From contig QANZ01048453.1 in the NCBI GenBank assembly GCA_003254925.1, positions 34,003-98,002 on the forward strand: a stretch of 64,000 bases of DNA, in the 5' to 3' direction. The translations under genes and the position numbers were made by a program. A model generated the notes under the pieces. That model did not search any database, was not told where the DNA came from, and saw only the letters and a program-made list of their open reading frames with translations. Positions 1-12,321 of the stretch are shown here, piece after piece. Position 1 is the stretch's first letter. Each line of letters begins with the position of its first letter. Source of the DNA: Chamaecrista fasciculata. Taxonomy: Eukaryota > Streptophyta > Magnoliopsida > Fabales > Fabaceae.

Positions 1-157
1 TTTCTTTAATTTGGTCCTTCACAATTTGTTTTTTATGGACTAAATTGAGAATAAAAATTTATTAATTGACCAAATTGTAAAAATAATATTATTTGTGATA
101 TTAAAATATAGTTTTGACTAAATAAAAATTAATTTTATTTTTTATTTAATATTTTTG

Positions 158-345
158 CGGGCCGGCGGGTTGGGTTGGGTTGAGCGGGCTCAAAATCTTG
201 AAAACCGCAGCCCAACCAAAACCACAGCGGGCTCAACTTTTTGAACCCAAACCAACCCGCCAGCCCAACCCAAACCAACCCAAACTAGTGAGTTGGGTTG
301 GTTTTAGCGGGTTGGCGGGTTGGCCCAACCCAATGAACACCAGTG
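158..345. mobile_element. hAT-like MITE remnant (GGGTTGG-rich)
   Basis: A GC-rich island in AT-rich DNA, made of GGGTTGG and CCAACCC words in inverted arrangement. The right end (around 330-345) resembles the CCCAACCC...TGACACCCCTA ends of plant hAT MITEs. The left end is unclear and I find no target duplication. The short reading frames across it are by-products of the repeat and not genes. Confidence 0.4.
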
Positions 346-819
346 TAACTGATCTCCGTAATTGTTGATTCAAATAAAAAAATAGTAGCATCAGTGCATC
401 ATACCTTCTCAACGTGTGCTCGAATCTCCGCAATTGTGATTTCCTTCTTTTTATCATATTTACATAGCTGTCACTGTGTTTTCATGCTCCGTTTCGAATT
501 TCAAGTTTTCATGCAACAAAACGGTGAAAACATCTTTTAGACGTTTTCAGATTTTCAGCCAAATTTAAAAACGTTTTCACAAAATTGTTTTTGGAAATGA
601 TGACCAAACACATTTTTTCACTTATTTCTTAATTTTTTGTGAAAATGAAAACCGAAAATGAGCCTACCAATTAGGCCCTAATTTTTGCCTCAATAATGCA
701 CATATTGTTTCATTTTTATTTTAATTTATAATATATAAATAAGTGATTAATATCTTATACTATACTATTATATATTTTTTTGAGAGACCGACTACCATAA
801 GGCTTCTCAGACATATATA
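346..819. other. AT-rich intergenic DNA, no gene seen
   Basis: I see no gene here. At 482-670 there is diffuse inverted similarity between AACGTTTTCA-like and TGAAAAC-like words, probably an old MITE. The sequence is otherwise low-complexity A+T. Confidence 0.5.
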
Positions 820-1739
820 GGCAAAAGACCTGTTGGTGTCCCTAACGTTTGGGGTCAGTTTCAGTTATACCTTCCACGTTTGTTTTGTGTCAGATACGCT
901 TCCAACGTTTTATATTGTTGTCAATTATACCCTAACCTCTAACTCTATTAATTAGATTGACGAAAAAAGATGATGTGTCAGCTGACTGGACAAATGGTTG
1001 CCTATGTGTCAATCTTTTTTGCCAAAGTCCTATTATATAATAGGATAAAAATGTAAGAAAAGAGAAACAAATAGACAATTTTAATAGATTTCAAATAAAA
1101 AATAAACAACAAAAACCATCATCACCTTCTTCTTCTTCATTCATCATCATCTTCACCACTACCACCACCACCACCGCTGCCGCCAAGTTTTTCTAGCGAG
1201 ATACATGGCGACTCCGACGACTATGAAAAATCCTAATCCAAGATTTTTTGACGTACCAAGTTCAATCACTGGCAAAGAAGACGAATCTCGCCAGAAAAGC
1301 TCGGCAGCGCCGTTGACGCTGCTGCTGACGGTGGTGGTGGTGGTGGTAGTGGTGATGATGATGATGATCCATGCGAAGAAGATGATGATGGTTCTGGTTG
1401 TTTATTTTTTATTTTTTATGTGAAATCTATTAAAATTGTCTATTTATTTCTCTTTTCTTACATTTTGATCCTAATTATAAAATAGGACTTTGAGTTGAGG
1501 GACCAAAACGAAACTTTAAGCAAACTTGAGGGATCAAAATAGGACTCTGGCCAAAAAAAATTAACACATAGGCAACCATTAGCCGAGTCAGCTGACACAT
1601 CAATTTTTTCCGTCAATCTACTTAACAGGGTTAGAGGTTAGGGTATAATTGACAACAATGTGAAACGTTGGGGCATAACTAACACAAAACAAACGTTAGG
1701 GACATAACTGAAATTGACCCCAAATGTTAGGGTTACCTA
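820..1739. mobile_element. Mutator-like foldback element, ~920 bp
   Basis: Two inverted arms of about 200 bp (roughly 820-1020 and 1545-1739) share blocks such as CCCTAACGTTTGGGGTCA and GTCAGCTGAC. The 9-bp duplication ACATATATA lies at 811-819 and 1740-1748, as expected for a Mutator-like element. The centre holds ACC/TCATCA trinucleotide runs and a 72-codon frame (1205-1423) of low-complexity Val/Met runs, which I do not regard as a gene. Related partial copies lie at about 10754 and 47559. Confidence 0.75.
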
Positions 1740-1748
1740 ACATATATA

Positions 1749-2882
1749 ATAGTATAGATTATTGGATACATATAGAATACAAATATTGAATAAAATGAAT
1801 GAATATAGATATAAATAGTGAAAATGACCGAATAAGTTGCCATCCCTAACAAAAATGAGGTTTTGAATTTTAATAGTTTTAATAATTAAAAATAGGCCAA
1901 ATTTCCATATTGATCCAAAAAGTATAAAAAAAATATCCAATTAAAAGTGAAAAATCGTTGAAAGACGAATACTTTATTTTTTTAGGTGCAATAATATTAA
2001 TTATAAATTCATTACATTCGAATTTGAAAGGGTAAAAACATAACTAACTCTATTCGTTTTACTATGAAAAAGTGTCTCACTTTCGAGACCTAATTTGATA
2101 TTGTTTAGTGACAGTCCCGATTAGGATAGATGAATGTCTCAAAAAAAAATAATTCATAATTCTGAACTCGATTGCATTTGAACTTCAAACGAGATAGATA
2201 GATATCAATTATCATTTTTAGTAGTTTAGGACTAAAAATAAAAAGAAAATATAGAAATATATAGAATCAATTTAAAACAAATAAAATATTGAGGACCAAT
2301 TCAAAATGTACTCCATACTTGTAGGACCAATGTGAGTGTTTGGCCCAAAAATAATAAATATTAAATAGTATTAAACAGGCTTATGCGAGTTACTCTTACT
2401 CGGTTTATTAATAAAAATTTAGATTTCTAACAAAAAAATAATAAAAAATTAGATTGAGTAATTACGAAAGAAGGCAAGAGTCATGAGAAATATACAGAAA
2501 ATTTCTCTTATTATTTGATGCTTGAAATTTAAAGAAATGACAAAGAATTTTGAATTTTTATTTTATGAAAGATAATCATTCTACTTAAATTTTTTACTGA
2601 GAATTTTTTTCAGAACAAAAGTATGTACTTGAATTATTGGAGGGCATAAACAATTAATATTAAGCTAAAATTTAAAGAATTCATTTGAACGTACCAGAAG
2701 TCCCTAAAGTATTATTTAAGGTACTAAACACCTTCTAAACTTGATTAAAAGTATAAAAAACTACTTATCATTATCTTTTCATCCAATATAAAACAGAATT
2801 GATACACCATCAGTTAAAAGAAGCCTACTCAGACTACACATAGACATCGTGGCAAGAAATCGAATAATTGGCGCTGGAGTTA
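1749..2882. other. AT-rich intergenic DNA
   Basis: No gene or clear element. At 2280-2345 there is a short patch of GGACCAAT-type words like those in the MITE arms, probably an old fragment. The rest is unstructured A+T. Confidence 0.5.
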
Positions 2883-2898
2883 AAAAAGCAATCATCTT

Positions 2899-2914
2899 TT
2901 TTTTTTTTGGTAGG
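2899..2914 (-). mobile_element. 16-bp LINE-tail micro-insertion
   Basis: Ten T followed by GGTAGG sits between two exact copies of AAAAAGCAATCATCTT (2883-2898 and 2915-2930). A poly-A end (read on the minus strand) inside a 16-bp target duplication is what target-primed reverse transcription leaves when a LINE is truncated almost completely. Confidence 0.7.
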
Positions 2915-3059
2915 AAAAAGCAATCATCTTCAACTTAAGGCTAATGGACAATGGTTAGGACAATGGTTAGGTTGGATTAATTTCGAGTTAGGTTATAAAT
3001 GGGTTAATGACCTATTTATATTTGTTAAATAGATCATGGATAGATAATGACATTTGTTT

Positions 3060-3530
3060 TGAAAATTGGTCTAGACCAGCCAATCAAACCAGGTGAACCG
3101 GCCAGTGGTCCAGTTCGAGTTGAATACAAAACCATCTTGACACATACCCGATCAAAATCGAGAAAACCACCCTAAACCGGACGATTTTAGGATTGAACCT
3201 ATTAGGATTTTTTGTTCTTTTTTGGATTAAAATGATGCTATTTCAAAAGATTTTGTTTTCTTATTAAGTTTAGACTCAAAATAATACGCTATTTGTTAGT
3301 TTTCACTTGAATATTTAATCTTTTATCTTTCTAGTTCTCACTTTCTTACTCAATCAAACTTAAATTTAAAGAGTTTATTATATCTTTTTAATATTTATTA
3401 GTATATTTATTATATGAAATTAAATATATTATTTTTAATTATTGACTGTCCGACCACGATTGAATCCCTATTGGATCATTGAACCGCTACTTTGATCGGT
3501 TCAATGACCGGTCCGATTTAAAAAACCTTA
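3060..3530. repeat. ACCGGTC-rich MITE-like repeat, copy 1
   Basis: The left end carries words such as GGTGAACCGGCCAGTGG and the right end CGGTTCAATGACCGGTCCG followed by TTTAAAAAACC. The same end sequences occur at 8553-8950 and at 41582-42060, the best preserved copy. The interior is A+T-rich without coding potential. No target duplication is certain here. Confidence 0.5.
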
Positions 3531-3872
3531 GTCATGACTCATAAAATTAAGGGTCGACCTAACCTAACCCATAAACTCATCTTTAAAATATTTATATTAT
3601 TTAATTTGATTAAATAATGAGAATTTTATTATTAACGGGAAGTTAATATTTATATTATTAATTTAATTTGTAAATTAATTAATATGAATATTCTTCAAAT
3701 TATTTAAGGTTGCTTTGAAAATTTCATTCTAGTCGCTGCATTTAAAGATGGGTAGTATTAAATTACATTCATTTTCCAGAATTAGGACTAATCTATAATT
3801 TTCTCATTTTTCCATATTTTTTAAAAATTACATTTTGTCCTAAAAAAACTTTTATAATTTTCATTTCGACTA

Positions 3873-4194
3873 AAACTCTATTTTGGTCCCTCACATATTA
3901 CATTTTTCTCAATTTGGTCCTCCTTAAATTTTCCTTCTCAATTTGGTCTCTCACAAATGTTTTTGTTATCAAATCTAGTCCCACCATCTAATTTTTAATG
4001 AAATTGGTAATGTGACACTTTTAGATGAAAGTCAGTTCCTCCATCATCATTTAATAGTGTCACATCATCAACTCCATTAAAAATGGGATGGAGGGACTAA
4101 CGAAAAAAAATTGTGAGGGACTAAATTGAGAAAGAAAATTTAAGGAGGACCAAATTAAGAAAAAGGTAATATGTGAGGGACCAAAATAAAGTTT
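3873..4194. mobile_element. Foldback MITE, TTTGGTCCCTCACA family
   Basis: The left arm (ATTTTGGTCCCTCACATATTAC, then two further GGTCC words) is matched in reverse complement by the right arm ending near 4194 (GTGAGGGACCAAAAT). Arms are about 140 bp with a short loop near 4020-4060. A flanking duplication was not resolved. Confidence 0.65.
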
Positions 4195-5568
4195 CAATAT
4201 TTTCAGTTTAGTCCTCAAATATCATGATCCAGGGATGTTTTTGTAAATTTGGAAACTATTTTGAGGCATTTTGTAATTTTTGCAAAAAAATTTTAAGTAC
4301 ATCTTCTTCACCAATTAAATGCATAGTTTTAGTTTTATAGGATTAAACTGTATTCATTTTTCAAATTTAGGACTAATATGTAATTTTACCTTTATCCCAA
4401 TATTTTTCAAAATCTTACCTTTCCCAATAATTTACTTATCTTTATATAAATGCCATGTCAAAGTGTCTATGTCCTTGTGATTTTGTGAAGGGGTTATGCT
4501 AAAAAAGTTCAATAGTTTGAACTATTGTGTTTTTTTTTTTTTTTCTATCTCTCTCTTCTTTCTTATTTTTTCTTTTTATTCTTTTTTAAATTTTAAATCT
4601 TCTTCACTTCAAAACTTGTGCCAAAAAACAAGGCAAATTTTCAATAGCTCAATCTAATGAGTTCTTTATAGCAAAATTCTTTTGTGAAGTTCACTTCCTT
4701 TGTTGCAACTTCTCACTCTAGGAATTCACAGCTTGATATGATAGCTTGATCACGTTATCCATCCCCTGTTATGAAATAATCTCCACCACCATTAATTTGT
4801 TCAATAAGAAATGACCCTTTAGCCCCTTAAAACAAGTTTGAAGTTTGAACTAAGTATGATTTAGTTAATTTTTATATACTTGTTATTTCTTTAATACTTC
4901 ATAGTAATTAGAGTATCGAAGTCATATTATGAAAATTACCTCCCCGCACTACTAAGCTCACTCTTGTGTTGAGAATTAAGAGCTGATTCGAGGATTATAA
5001 CAACTTTCACTGAAGCATTTAGCATATCCGCCAACACTTCATTTATCAAATTGCTTCTCAAAGAGGAAGAGGACATTGGTGACTTATATAAGGAAATTGT
5101 TTTATTTATTCCAATGGTGCCTATGTACTGATCTATTGATCTGAGTTGGCGATTTTCTTAGCTGATGTAGAATTCTATTAAATATTTGATAGCAAGTTAA
5201 TAGAAAGAAGTCTTTTAGATATATAATCAAATTTAGAGTGTTTGGTAATTTTCAAAAATTTGGGGGGCTTTCTGCACTGATAGCAAAGTCCAAGGAGATT
5301 CTTTGTATTTTAACCTTAATATCATATTGGTATTAAATATCATATATTTAAAATTTAAATTATATTGAATTATATATATATATATATTTATTAAATTATT
5401 GATATATTATATATTTTAACTGTTTTAAATCTATATAACGGTATGTGACATTTATTTGTTCAAAATTTGTTAATTATTCATCTAAAATAACTGGATATTT
5501 ATAGTTAAAATTTATATGTGATGTTGATAAATATTATATATATATATATATATTTACAATTGTTATTT
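4195..5568. other. Intergenic DNA, no gene recognised
   Basis: AT-rich sequence with a pyrimidine run at about 4530-4590 and TA microsatellites at about 5373-5387 and 5538-5552. Segment 4960-5130 is slightly less AT-rich and includes a TATA-like CTTATATAAGG, which could be an old LTR, but I find no ends. Confidence 0.4.
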
Positions 5569-5715
5569 CAGGTTTTTTTTTTGTTTGGTAACAAATAGCC
5601 CTCCAAAGAGGCCAAGACAAAGATAAAACTGACCCCAAGACGACCAAAAACAAAACAAACAGAAAGGCAGCCAAACATAACAAGCCTCCCAAAAAAATAA
5701 ACCTTAGCAGGTCTA
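5569..5715 (-). mobile_element. 5'-truncated LINE 3' end
   Basis: Read on the minus strand this is a T/G-rich 3' UTR-like segment ending in TTACCAAAC and a run of A (poly-T at about 5572-5581 on the plus strand). That form fits the last 140 bp of an L1-type LINE. No target duplication is clear. Confidence 0.4.
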
Positions 5716-6335
5716 TAAATTTTAATTATTCTATATTCTTAAAAAATTGTTTTCTATTAATTCAAAAAAAAAAATTATGTACTAGTCTAAAGTCTTCTTT
5801 TCATTTTGGACAATTTTGTTATTTCAAAGAAATATGGGGTTAAAATATAAATTTATCTAAATTATATTATGACTAATTCATTAAGTAAACATTTCAATCA
5901 CTATCACCCTTGCATTATTTTAAAGGTCAAGATTGCACCAATTATATATATATATATATGTAACTTGTAGTATTGTAGATTAACTCTTAAAAAAATAAAT
6001 AAATAAAGTATCCACGAAAACTTTAAAACAAGTTGAATGAAATATCAAACCAACTCCAAAATCCAAAGGAGCTAAATAAGTATAAGAACTAAATCAAAGG
6101 AAATATAACTTTAAAAATATTAGGGAGTCTCAAATGGATGGGTTAGCATCACTATATTTATTAAATGGATCATCGGTAATCAGAGACAGAGGTAAAAAAA
6201 TCTGATAGGGAGAGGGGCAATTTTTTAAAAAATAATTATATTATATTATATCTATATATATGAAAATATATTTGATTAATATTTTATATACCATATATAA
6301 CTATTGAATAAAAACTAAACATAAAATAATAATAA
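5716..6335. other. AT-rich intergenic DNA
   Basis: No gene seen. Contains a TA microsatellite at about 5943-5960 and A-rich runs at 5985-6010. Nothing else is distinctive. Confidence 0.5.
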
Positions 6336-6339
6336 GGTA

Positions 6340-6800
6340 ATGTGGTATCGAGAATAGCGCCTTCATTTCAGGGTTTTCTAAACTTCTTGGTGTTTGTGAT
6401 GTTATTCACGCTAAGCTCTGTGGTATCGAGAACGGCCTTTGTTTGGCTTGGGATCTGGGGTTTCGCAAAGTCATCATTGAGAGTGACTCGGCCACTGGTA
6501 TTCAGTTGGTGCAAGGTAATGTGGCCCACACCCACCCTTGTGTTGGTCTGCTTGAGGCTATTCATCACTTAAGCAGTCGCGATTGGGAAGTGAAGTTTCA
6601 ACATGTGTTTCGTGAGGCTAATCACGCTGCTGATGCTCTTACCAAGGGTACTTTACATAGTGATGAGTATTCTAGTAATATCTACTCGACTTCCCCCGAT
6701 AGTAGGATTGCTGGTCTTGTCATGCAGAATATTGCATCGGAGGGTACCATGAGAGCCTATGTGCTTTAGTTTCTTTTCTCCTTCTTTGTTACAAAAAAAA
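6340..6800 (+). mobile_element. 5'-truncated LINE, RNase H end
   Basis: The translated segment (about 6350-6766) is the C-terminal half of the RNase H-like domain of plant L1-type LINEs: CLAWDLGFRKVIIESDS, then LSSRDWEVKFQHVFREANHAAD, the usual ESDS and H-REAN-AAD blocks. It is followed by a short 3' UTR and a run of A at 6792-6802. The sequence begins abruptly in mid-domain, as expected for 5' truncation. Possible AATAATAATA-type target repeats at both ends are too AT-rich to trust. It is a dead fragment, not a gene. Confidence 0.75.
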
Positions 6801-6802
6801 AA

Positions 6803-7139
6803 ATAATAATATAAAAATATGAATTTTTATTTTTTAAATTATGCACAATTCCAAAAAGTTAAAACACCATCAATGTATACAAATAAATATTTGTATAATA
6901 ATTTATTCATATTTAATTTAAAAAAATAATCATTTTATGCTCATACTGATCACGTCCTTATACTTTCTAAATATTTAGACTTTAGTCCCTACTATTAGAA
7001 CTTGTCATGTAAATGTTTATTTGAAACTAACTAAGATCACTAATAATAATATGAAAGTAAAATATTGTTATAAATATTATAATTATTAGTTGTGAATATC
7101 CAAAATTGCCTTTTTGATATTATAAATATTGTTATGGAA
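6803..7139. other. AT-rich spacer
   Basis: No gene or element recognised between the two LINE fragments. Confidence 0.5.
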
Positions 7140-8150
7140 ATCATAGGTGGCTCATGGCTGGAATGGTAATCTCATTCTTGGTACTCCTTTGCCTCAATCA
7201 TGATGTTACTATTGTTTCTCCTCAACGATCTAAATTGTGGAAGTTAAATTTGCCTCCTGAGGTTAAGAATTTTGTGTGGCGTTTAATTCATGGTATTCTT
7301 CCTACTAAGTTTAATTTACAAAAATGTGGTGTTGGTTTGGATCCTATTTGTCAACGTTGTTGGATTTCAGTTGAAATTATGAGTCACATTTTTATAACTT
7401 GTGATTGGAGTAAGTTGATCTGGTTTGCTTCTCCATTAGGATATATTCTTGATCCTCCTGAGGTTGCTGAAATTCTGTCTGTCATTACTTGGTTTATTTG
7501 GTATGGCCGTAATGTGTTGATTTTGCATGACCATTCAAGAGTTTAAGTTAACAGGAGGTATTGAGATTCCTTCTTCTTGAGTGGTTTGGTGTTGTCCTAC
7601 TCCTACTTCTAGGGTCTTGAAATTAAATATTGATGTTGCTCGAGTCTCCAATTATGAATGGAATTTGGGTTTTGTATTTCGTGATTCAGCAGGGGAATTA
7701 CAAGTTGTGGCTTTCACACGAGTTCATTGTATGGATGATGCCATTTTAGCTGAGATTCTAACCATAAGATGGGGTATATCCATGGCATTGCAAATGGAGT
7801 CTGATTCAAGCATTGCAACATCTCTTCTTAAAGGGAATAATAGCACTCTTTTTTATGATGATGTGGTTCAGGATATAAAGATTATACAGACTCATTTTGA
7901 TCATCTCTCTTTTCAACATATTAAACAACAAGGAAATATAGTAGCTCATCATGTTGCAAAGCGGCCCCCCTTTAGTGTTAAAAAAAATTTCTGGCCCCCC
8001 CTTGTTAACATTTCTGGCTCCGTCAGTGTATCCTCCCCTTTCAGATTCTTTAGCCTATAAATAGAGGCTTTAAGAGTTGATGTAAAAAATTGATATCAGT
8101 TGAATAATAGAATCACACTCTTGTCTTATTTTTCTCTTCTTATATTTTAC
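7140..8150 (+). mobile_element. 5'-truncated LINE: zf-RVT and RNase H parts
   Basis: Positions 7154-7546 encode the zinc-binding region found after reverse transcriptase in plant LINEs (LWKLNLPPEVKNFVWRL..., then CQRCW...MSHIFITC, a CXXC...HX4C pattern). Positions 7581-8060 encode an RNase H-like domain: LKLNIDVA, GFVFRDSAGELQ, AEILTIRWGI, MESDSS, HIKQQGN. The pieces are in different frames and separated by a stop, so the copy is dead. No endonuclease or RT core is present. The 3' end near 8100-8150 is not sharply defined. It differs from the copy at 6340 and from the intact LINE at 54.5 kb. Confidence 0.75.
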
Positions 8151-8151
8151 A

Positions 8152-8552
8152 ACAAATATTAAATTTTTAAAACTTCAATAATGATCTTATTAGTATTAGT
8201 ATATAATTAACTAATATTTTATTATTATTTTTACAAGAGCTTCTAGAAATTAGAAAATAATATTAATATATAACTAAGTATTAGAGTATAAAGAAGATTT
8301 AAAAAGTTTAGGGACTAATTTAAACAAATAAAATAAAAGTGTAACGACTAAATTAAAATTTTAGGTAAAGTATAAAATCCAAATAATTAGTTTTCTCTTT
8401 CAACTTAAATATAATATGAAATTAAATTTTAAGTTGATTAATGTCTTATAGATAGGGTTTTTTTTTTATTAATCCAACTAATCACACTAAATTATCTACA
8501 TATAACCACACAAACATTAGTTATACATATGTTCAAAATGTCCAGTGGCCAA
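8152..8552. other. AT-rich intergenic DNA
   Basis: No gene seen. GGGACTAATTT and similar words at 8300-8350 suggest an eroded MITE arm. Confidence 0.45.
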
Positions 8553-8950
8553 GGTTTTTAAAATTGGACTGATTATTAAACTGGATGAAGTAGCGGTTCA
8601 AGGTTCAATGGTTCGACCGAGGTTCAATCGAGGTCGGACTGTTAATAATTAAATAAATTTAAAATAATCTATTTAATTTAAAATAATAAAAATATATTAA
8701 TAATTATTAAAAATATATAATAAATTTTTTAAATTTATACTTAATTGAGTAAGAAAATGAAAACTTGAAGGATAAAAGATTAAATATTAAAATGAAAACT
8801 ACTAAATGACATATTATTTTGAGTTTAAACTAAATAAGAAAAAAAAAAAGAAATCTTTAAAAATAATGTCATTTTAGTCCTAAAAAGTAAAAAAAATGAA
8901 CAAAAATATTTTGAACCAATTTAACTCCAAACCGTCTAGTTTTCACGATT
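8553..8950. repeat. ACCGG-rich MITE-like repeat, copy 2
   Basis: Starts with AAGGTTTTTAAAATTGG and GCGGTTCAAGGTTCAATGG and ends near TTGACCGGTT. Same ends and A+T-rich interior as the copies at 3060-3530 and 41582-42060. More eroded than the third copy. Confidence 0.5.
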
Positions 8951-9099
8951 GTTGACCGGTTCTGTGCCAACGATTTTCTATCTAATTCAGATCGAATCAC
9001 AACAATGCCCTTGGTCGTTCGAACCCATGGCCTTTTTTATGCAAAAGAAAATTGGACGAGGGGCCACCGCTAGGCGTTGGATTGATGAATATAAATTAA

Positions 9100-9355
9100 G
9101 GGTAAATTACACTTTGGTACCCTGTGGTTTGACCCTATTTCACTTTGGTACCCTGTGGTTTGAAACTTGACACTTTGGTACCCTGTGGTATTCTCCATTA
9201 ACACTTTGGAGCTATTTTAAAATTACAAAATAGCTCCAAAGGGTACCAAAGTGTTAATGGAGAATACCACAGGGTACCAAAGTGTCAAGTTTCAAACCAC
9301 AGGGTACCAAAGTGAAATAGGGTCAAACCACAGGGTACCAAAGTGTAATTTGCCC
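9100..9355. mobile_element. 256-bp near-perfect palindromic MITE (GGTACC family)
   Basis: Starts GGGTAAATTACACTTTGG and ends with its near reverse complement. The arms carry CTTTGGTACCCTGTGG several times at about 30-bp spacing and meet at a loop of about 20 bp near 9220. An exact 9-bp duplication ATAAATTAA lies at 9091-9099 and 9356-9364. The left arm lacks one 10-bp TACCCTTTGG step kept in the right arm. The same family recurs at 46153-46582 (with a longer loop) and as a single arm at 18260-18385. The 9-bp duplication favours a Mutator-like origin. Confidence 0.85.
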
Positions 9356-9794
9356 ATAAATTAAAATACTATATCCATATTATATGAAAACTTTTGAGGG
9401 GTGATGGATCCCACCGATCCTTTTAGCTCTGTCCCTGTAATTGATGACCATGAAAATAAGGGTTATTTAAACCAATCTATAAACTTATCTTAGAAATATT
9501 TATGTTATTTAATAATTAAATTATTTATTATTTAATTTGATCCGATTTTGTGAAACTGGACTCGGACAAATCAGATTTATTAGGCCATATTGGGATGAAT
9601 TGGATTGGCGTTGAGTTGGCTGGACCAGATTGGATTTGTTGGACCGGGCCAAACTGGATTGAGTTTGTTGGACCAGTTTGGACTGGATCAAGTTAGCGCA
9701 GACCAGACACTTCACTTAGTTAAGGTTTAATTCATTGAATTGACACAAATTTATAGACTAAATAGTAAATTTTTTATGATTTCAATATTATTTA

Positions 9795-10511
9795 GGGGAA
9801 ATTGCATTTACCCACCTTGAACTATGTGTTCAATTGCAATGTCCCCCTAATCTATCAAAAATAACAATTAACCCCATAATCTAATAATTTTATAGCAATG
9901 TCCCCCCAACCGTTAGTAACACCGTTATCTTTTTCTCTTTTAATTCCCTATAACTTATATAAATACTTCATAAAATGGTCAAATGACATAATTACTCTTC
10001 TAATGATTTAAATTTATAATTTAAAAATATATCATACATTTTAATTTTAAATCTTTTTACAAGCTTAATATTTTATTTTACTGTTTTATATTTTAAAAAT
10101 TTATTAGTTAACTTTTTTGTTCAATTATACATATTTCGTTCATCAATTTTTATTTCATTATATCAAATTAATACAATAAAATTTAAAAAAAATATATTTA
10201 CATTATAAATATTAAATAAAAATATCAAAAAAAGTCAAAATTAACGAAAAATTGATATAATAAAATGCTTATCCATTTAAATATATAAAATAAAGTAAAT
10301 CATTGTAACGGTAATTAAGTCATTTGACTATTTTATGAAGTATTTATATAAGTTACAAGGACTTAAAAGATAAAAAGATAACGATGTTACTAACGATTGG
10401 GGGACATTGCTATAAAATTAATAGATTAGGGGGTTAATTGCTATTTTTGATAGATTAGGAGGGACATTGCAATTGAATATATAATTCAGGGTGGGTAAAT
10501 GTAATTTCCTC
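9795..10511. mobile_element. Foldback MITE, 717 bp
   Basis: The left arm starts GGGGAAATTGCATTTACCCACC and the right arm ends GGTGGGTAAATGTAATTTCCTC; arms of about 200 bp match through the CATTTGAC and ACTTATATAAATACTTCATAAAA blocks. The flanks TATTATTTA (9786-9794) and TATTATGTA (10512-10520) match at 8 of 9 bases. The AT-rich interior (about 10010-10300) has no coding potential. Confidence 0.75.
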
Positions 10512-10753
10512 TATTATGTATTTTTTGGTCTTTGAATTGGTTTTTCTTTTCAAACAAAAGTATTGGTTAAAGTTATTAACGAAAGTATCTTGATACTACT
10601 TTTCAATAAAACACTTTAAATTTAATAATTGTTAAAATTTTAAAATTAAAAAAATTATCATATTTTTAATTAAAAACTAATTTTTTATAATATATTTTTA
10701 TTTTTATTTATTTTAATAATAATTTTTATTTGAAATAGTGGGAAGTTTTTTTT

Positions 10754-11171
10754 GGCAAAACACCCTTTCGTGCCCTAACGTTTGCGGTGATTTTCAGTTA
10801 TGCCCCTAACGTTTCATTTGTGTCAGTTGTGCCCCCAATGTGAAACGTTAGTTTCAATTATGCCTCCAATTTTGACTTAATGCTGATGTGTCAATTTTTT
10901 TTACTTGTGTGTCAATTTTTTGTTCTGAATTGAATATGTGGCAAGATGACTGGATAAATAAAACATCCCTGATTTTTTTTATCCACCATGGCATTTCCTA
11001 TGTGGCAAGATGATTCAATTTTGTGCATTTGGGTCCCTGTATTTGTTGATTCTTGTTTGTTTTCGAAAATCGATTTATGGACTTTGTTCATCTTGTTATC
11101 ATGAACATATAACATGTAAAAATTGTTGATTGGAGTTTGTTTGGGCTAAAAATCGAAAACCCCAGTTGGTC

Positions 11172-11231
<60 letters not shown>

Positions 11232-11525
11232 GTGAAATAAACTAAAACCCCCCAGTTATTTCTTTTTTCTTACATTTTAGTTCTATTATAGAGAAAAAGG
11301 TTCTTAATGCAAAAATTCAAACTTTTAGGAGTTAAAAAATCAATTTTGTCTTTTTTTTTAACGGAAAAATGGATGGCAAATGTTTGAGGGACCAACTATG
11401 TCAAGTTTTGAAAAACTGAAGGACCAATATGGAATGAAAAATAACCGAGGGACCAATTTGAAACATTAAACATAATTGAGGGACCAAAATAAAACTTTGG
11501 CCTAAATAATATAGATAATAAAAAC
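10754..11525. mobile_element. Mutator-like repeat fragment
   Basis: Begins GGCAAAACACCC...GTGCCCTAACGTTTGCGG, matching the arm of the element at 820-1739, and ends in GGGACCAAAATAAAACTTTGGCC like internal DNA of that family. Only one arm is recognisable. The (GA)27 run at 11174-11227 lies inside. Confidence 0.5.
11174..11227. repeat. (GA)27 microsatellite
   Basis: A pure 54-bp GA dinucleotide run, the longest clean dinucleotide repeat in the window. Confidence 0.95.
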
Positions 11526-11649
11526 ACGACACTTTTAAAAAAAGGCCAAATTGCACAAACACCCCCTGAGTTTTAGGTCAAGTGCACATAACACCCCTGA
11601 ATTTTAAAATTGTGCAAAGAGGACCCCTGAGTTGTTCATGACACTTGTG

Positions 11650-12321
11650 CTGATTTACCCAGATCGAGGTATTGGTCGACTAGATTGGCACCACCAGCCT
11701 TGTTGAATGACTATTCATTGTATTAAAGATTATTTGTATGAATTATTGTTAGAATTGATGTTTATAGATAAAGAGTATTTGATGTTCAAGTAGTGGTTAT
11801 CATTTGTGCTGGAATTACCTACTTTGAGGTATCGGTTGACTTGACTGTCACCGCTAGCTTCTTTGTGTTTACTAAATATGCGGATGCTAGAAGTTTAGTT
11901 AATGGATCATGTTAATCTTGTTGTATGTTTAGTATTGTGTTTGATGTTTAAATTGTCTAAGTGTTATAGTGGTTTTTATATTAGAATTACATGTTGAACT
12001 TGTGTTAGAAGTTTGAGTTTGATTAGGGATCGTGGGTTAAGTAAAGAGACTTAAACCCTACGGAGAATCTCTCAGATTCTCACCCTACAACCTTCTAGTG
12101 TTTTTGTGCAGGTTACAGATTCGTTGAGTTCGGGCTGGAAGTTGATAATGAGAAGCTAGTTAGTTAGTTTTTAGTTTATCTGTTATCTTATTTGGGCCCT
12201 GCGTGGCTTTAGTTGAAGCTGAGCCTCATGTATTTTGTTCCTGTTTTTAATTTTTGGGTCGTGTAATGCTTGTAAGTTGTATTTAGTATAGAATTATCCT
12301 TTATTAGATTAGGATGTTACA
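11650..12321 (+). mobile_element. LTR remnant, probably Ty3/Gypsy (Tekay-like)
   Basis: A less AT-rich block ending in GATGTTACA, the usual end of chromovirus (Tekay/Del) LTRs, with a GTGCAGGTTACAG segment about 200 bp before the end. A repeated unit of about 165 bp (from 11646 and about 11808) carries GAGGTAT-GGT-GACT. No left end or target duplication is visible, so it looks like an old truncated fossil. Confidence 0.4.

Noticed and set aside
1205-1423. 72-codon frame with Val and Met runs as a gene
   Set aside because: It is a by-product of GTG/GAT trinucleotide runs inside a foldback element; no domain and no promoter.
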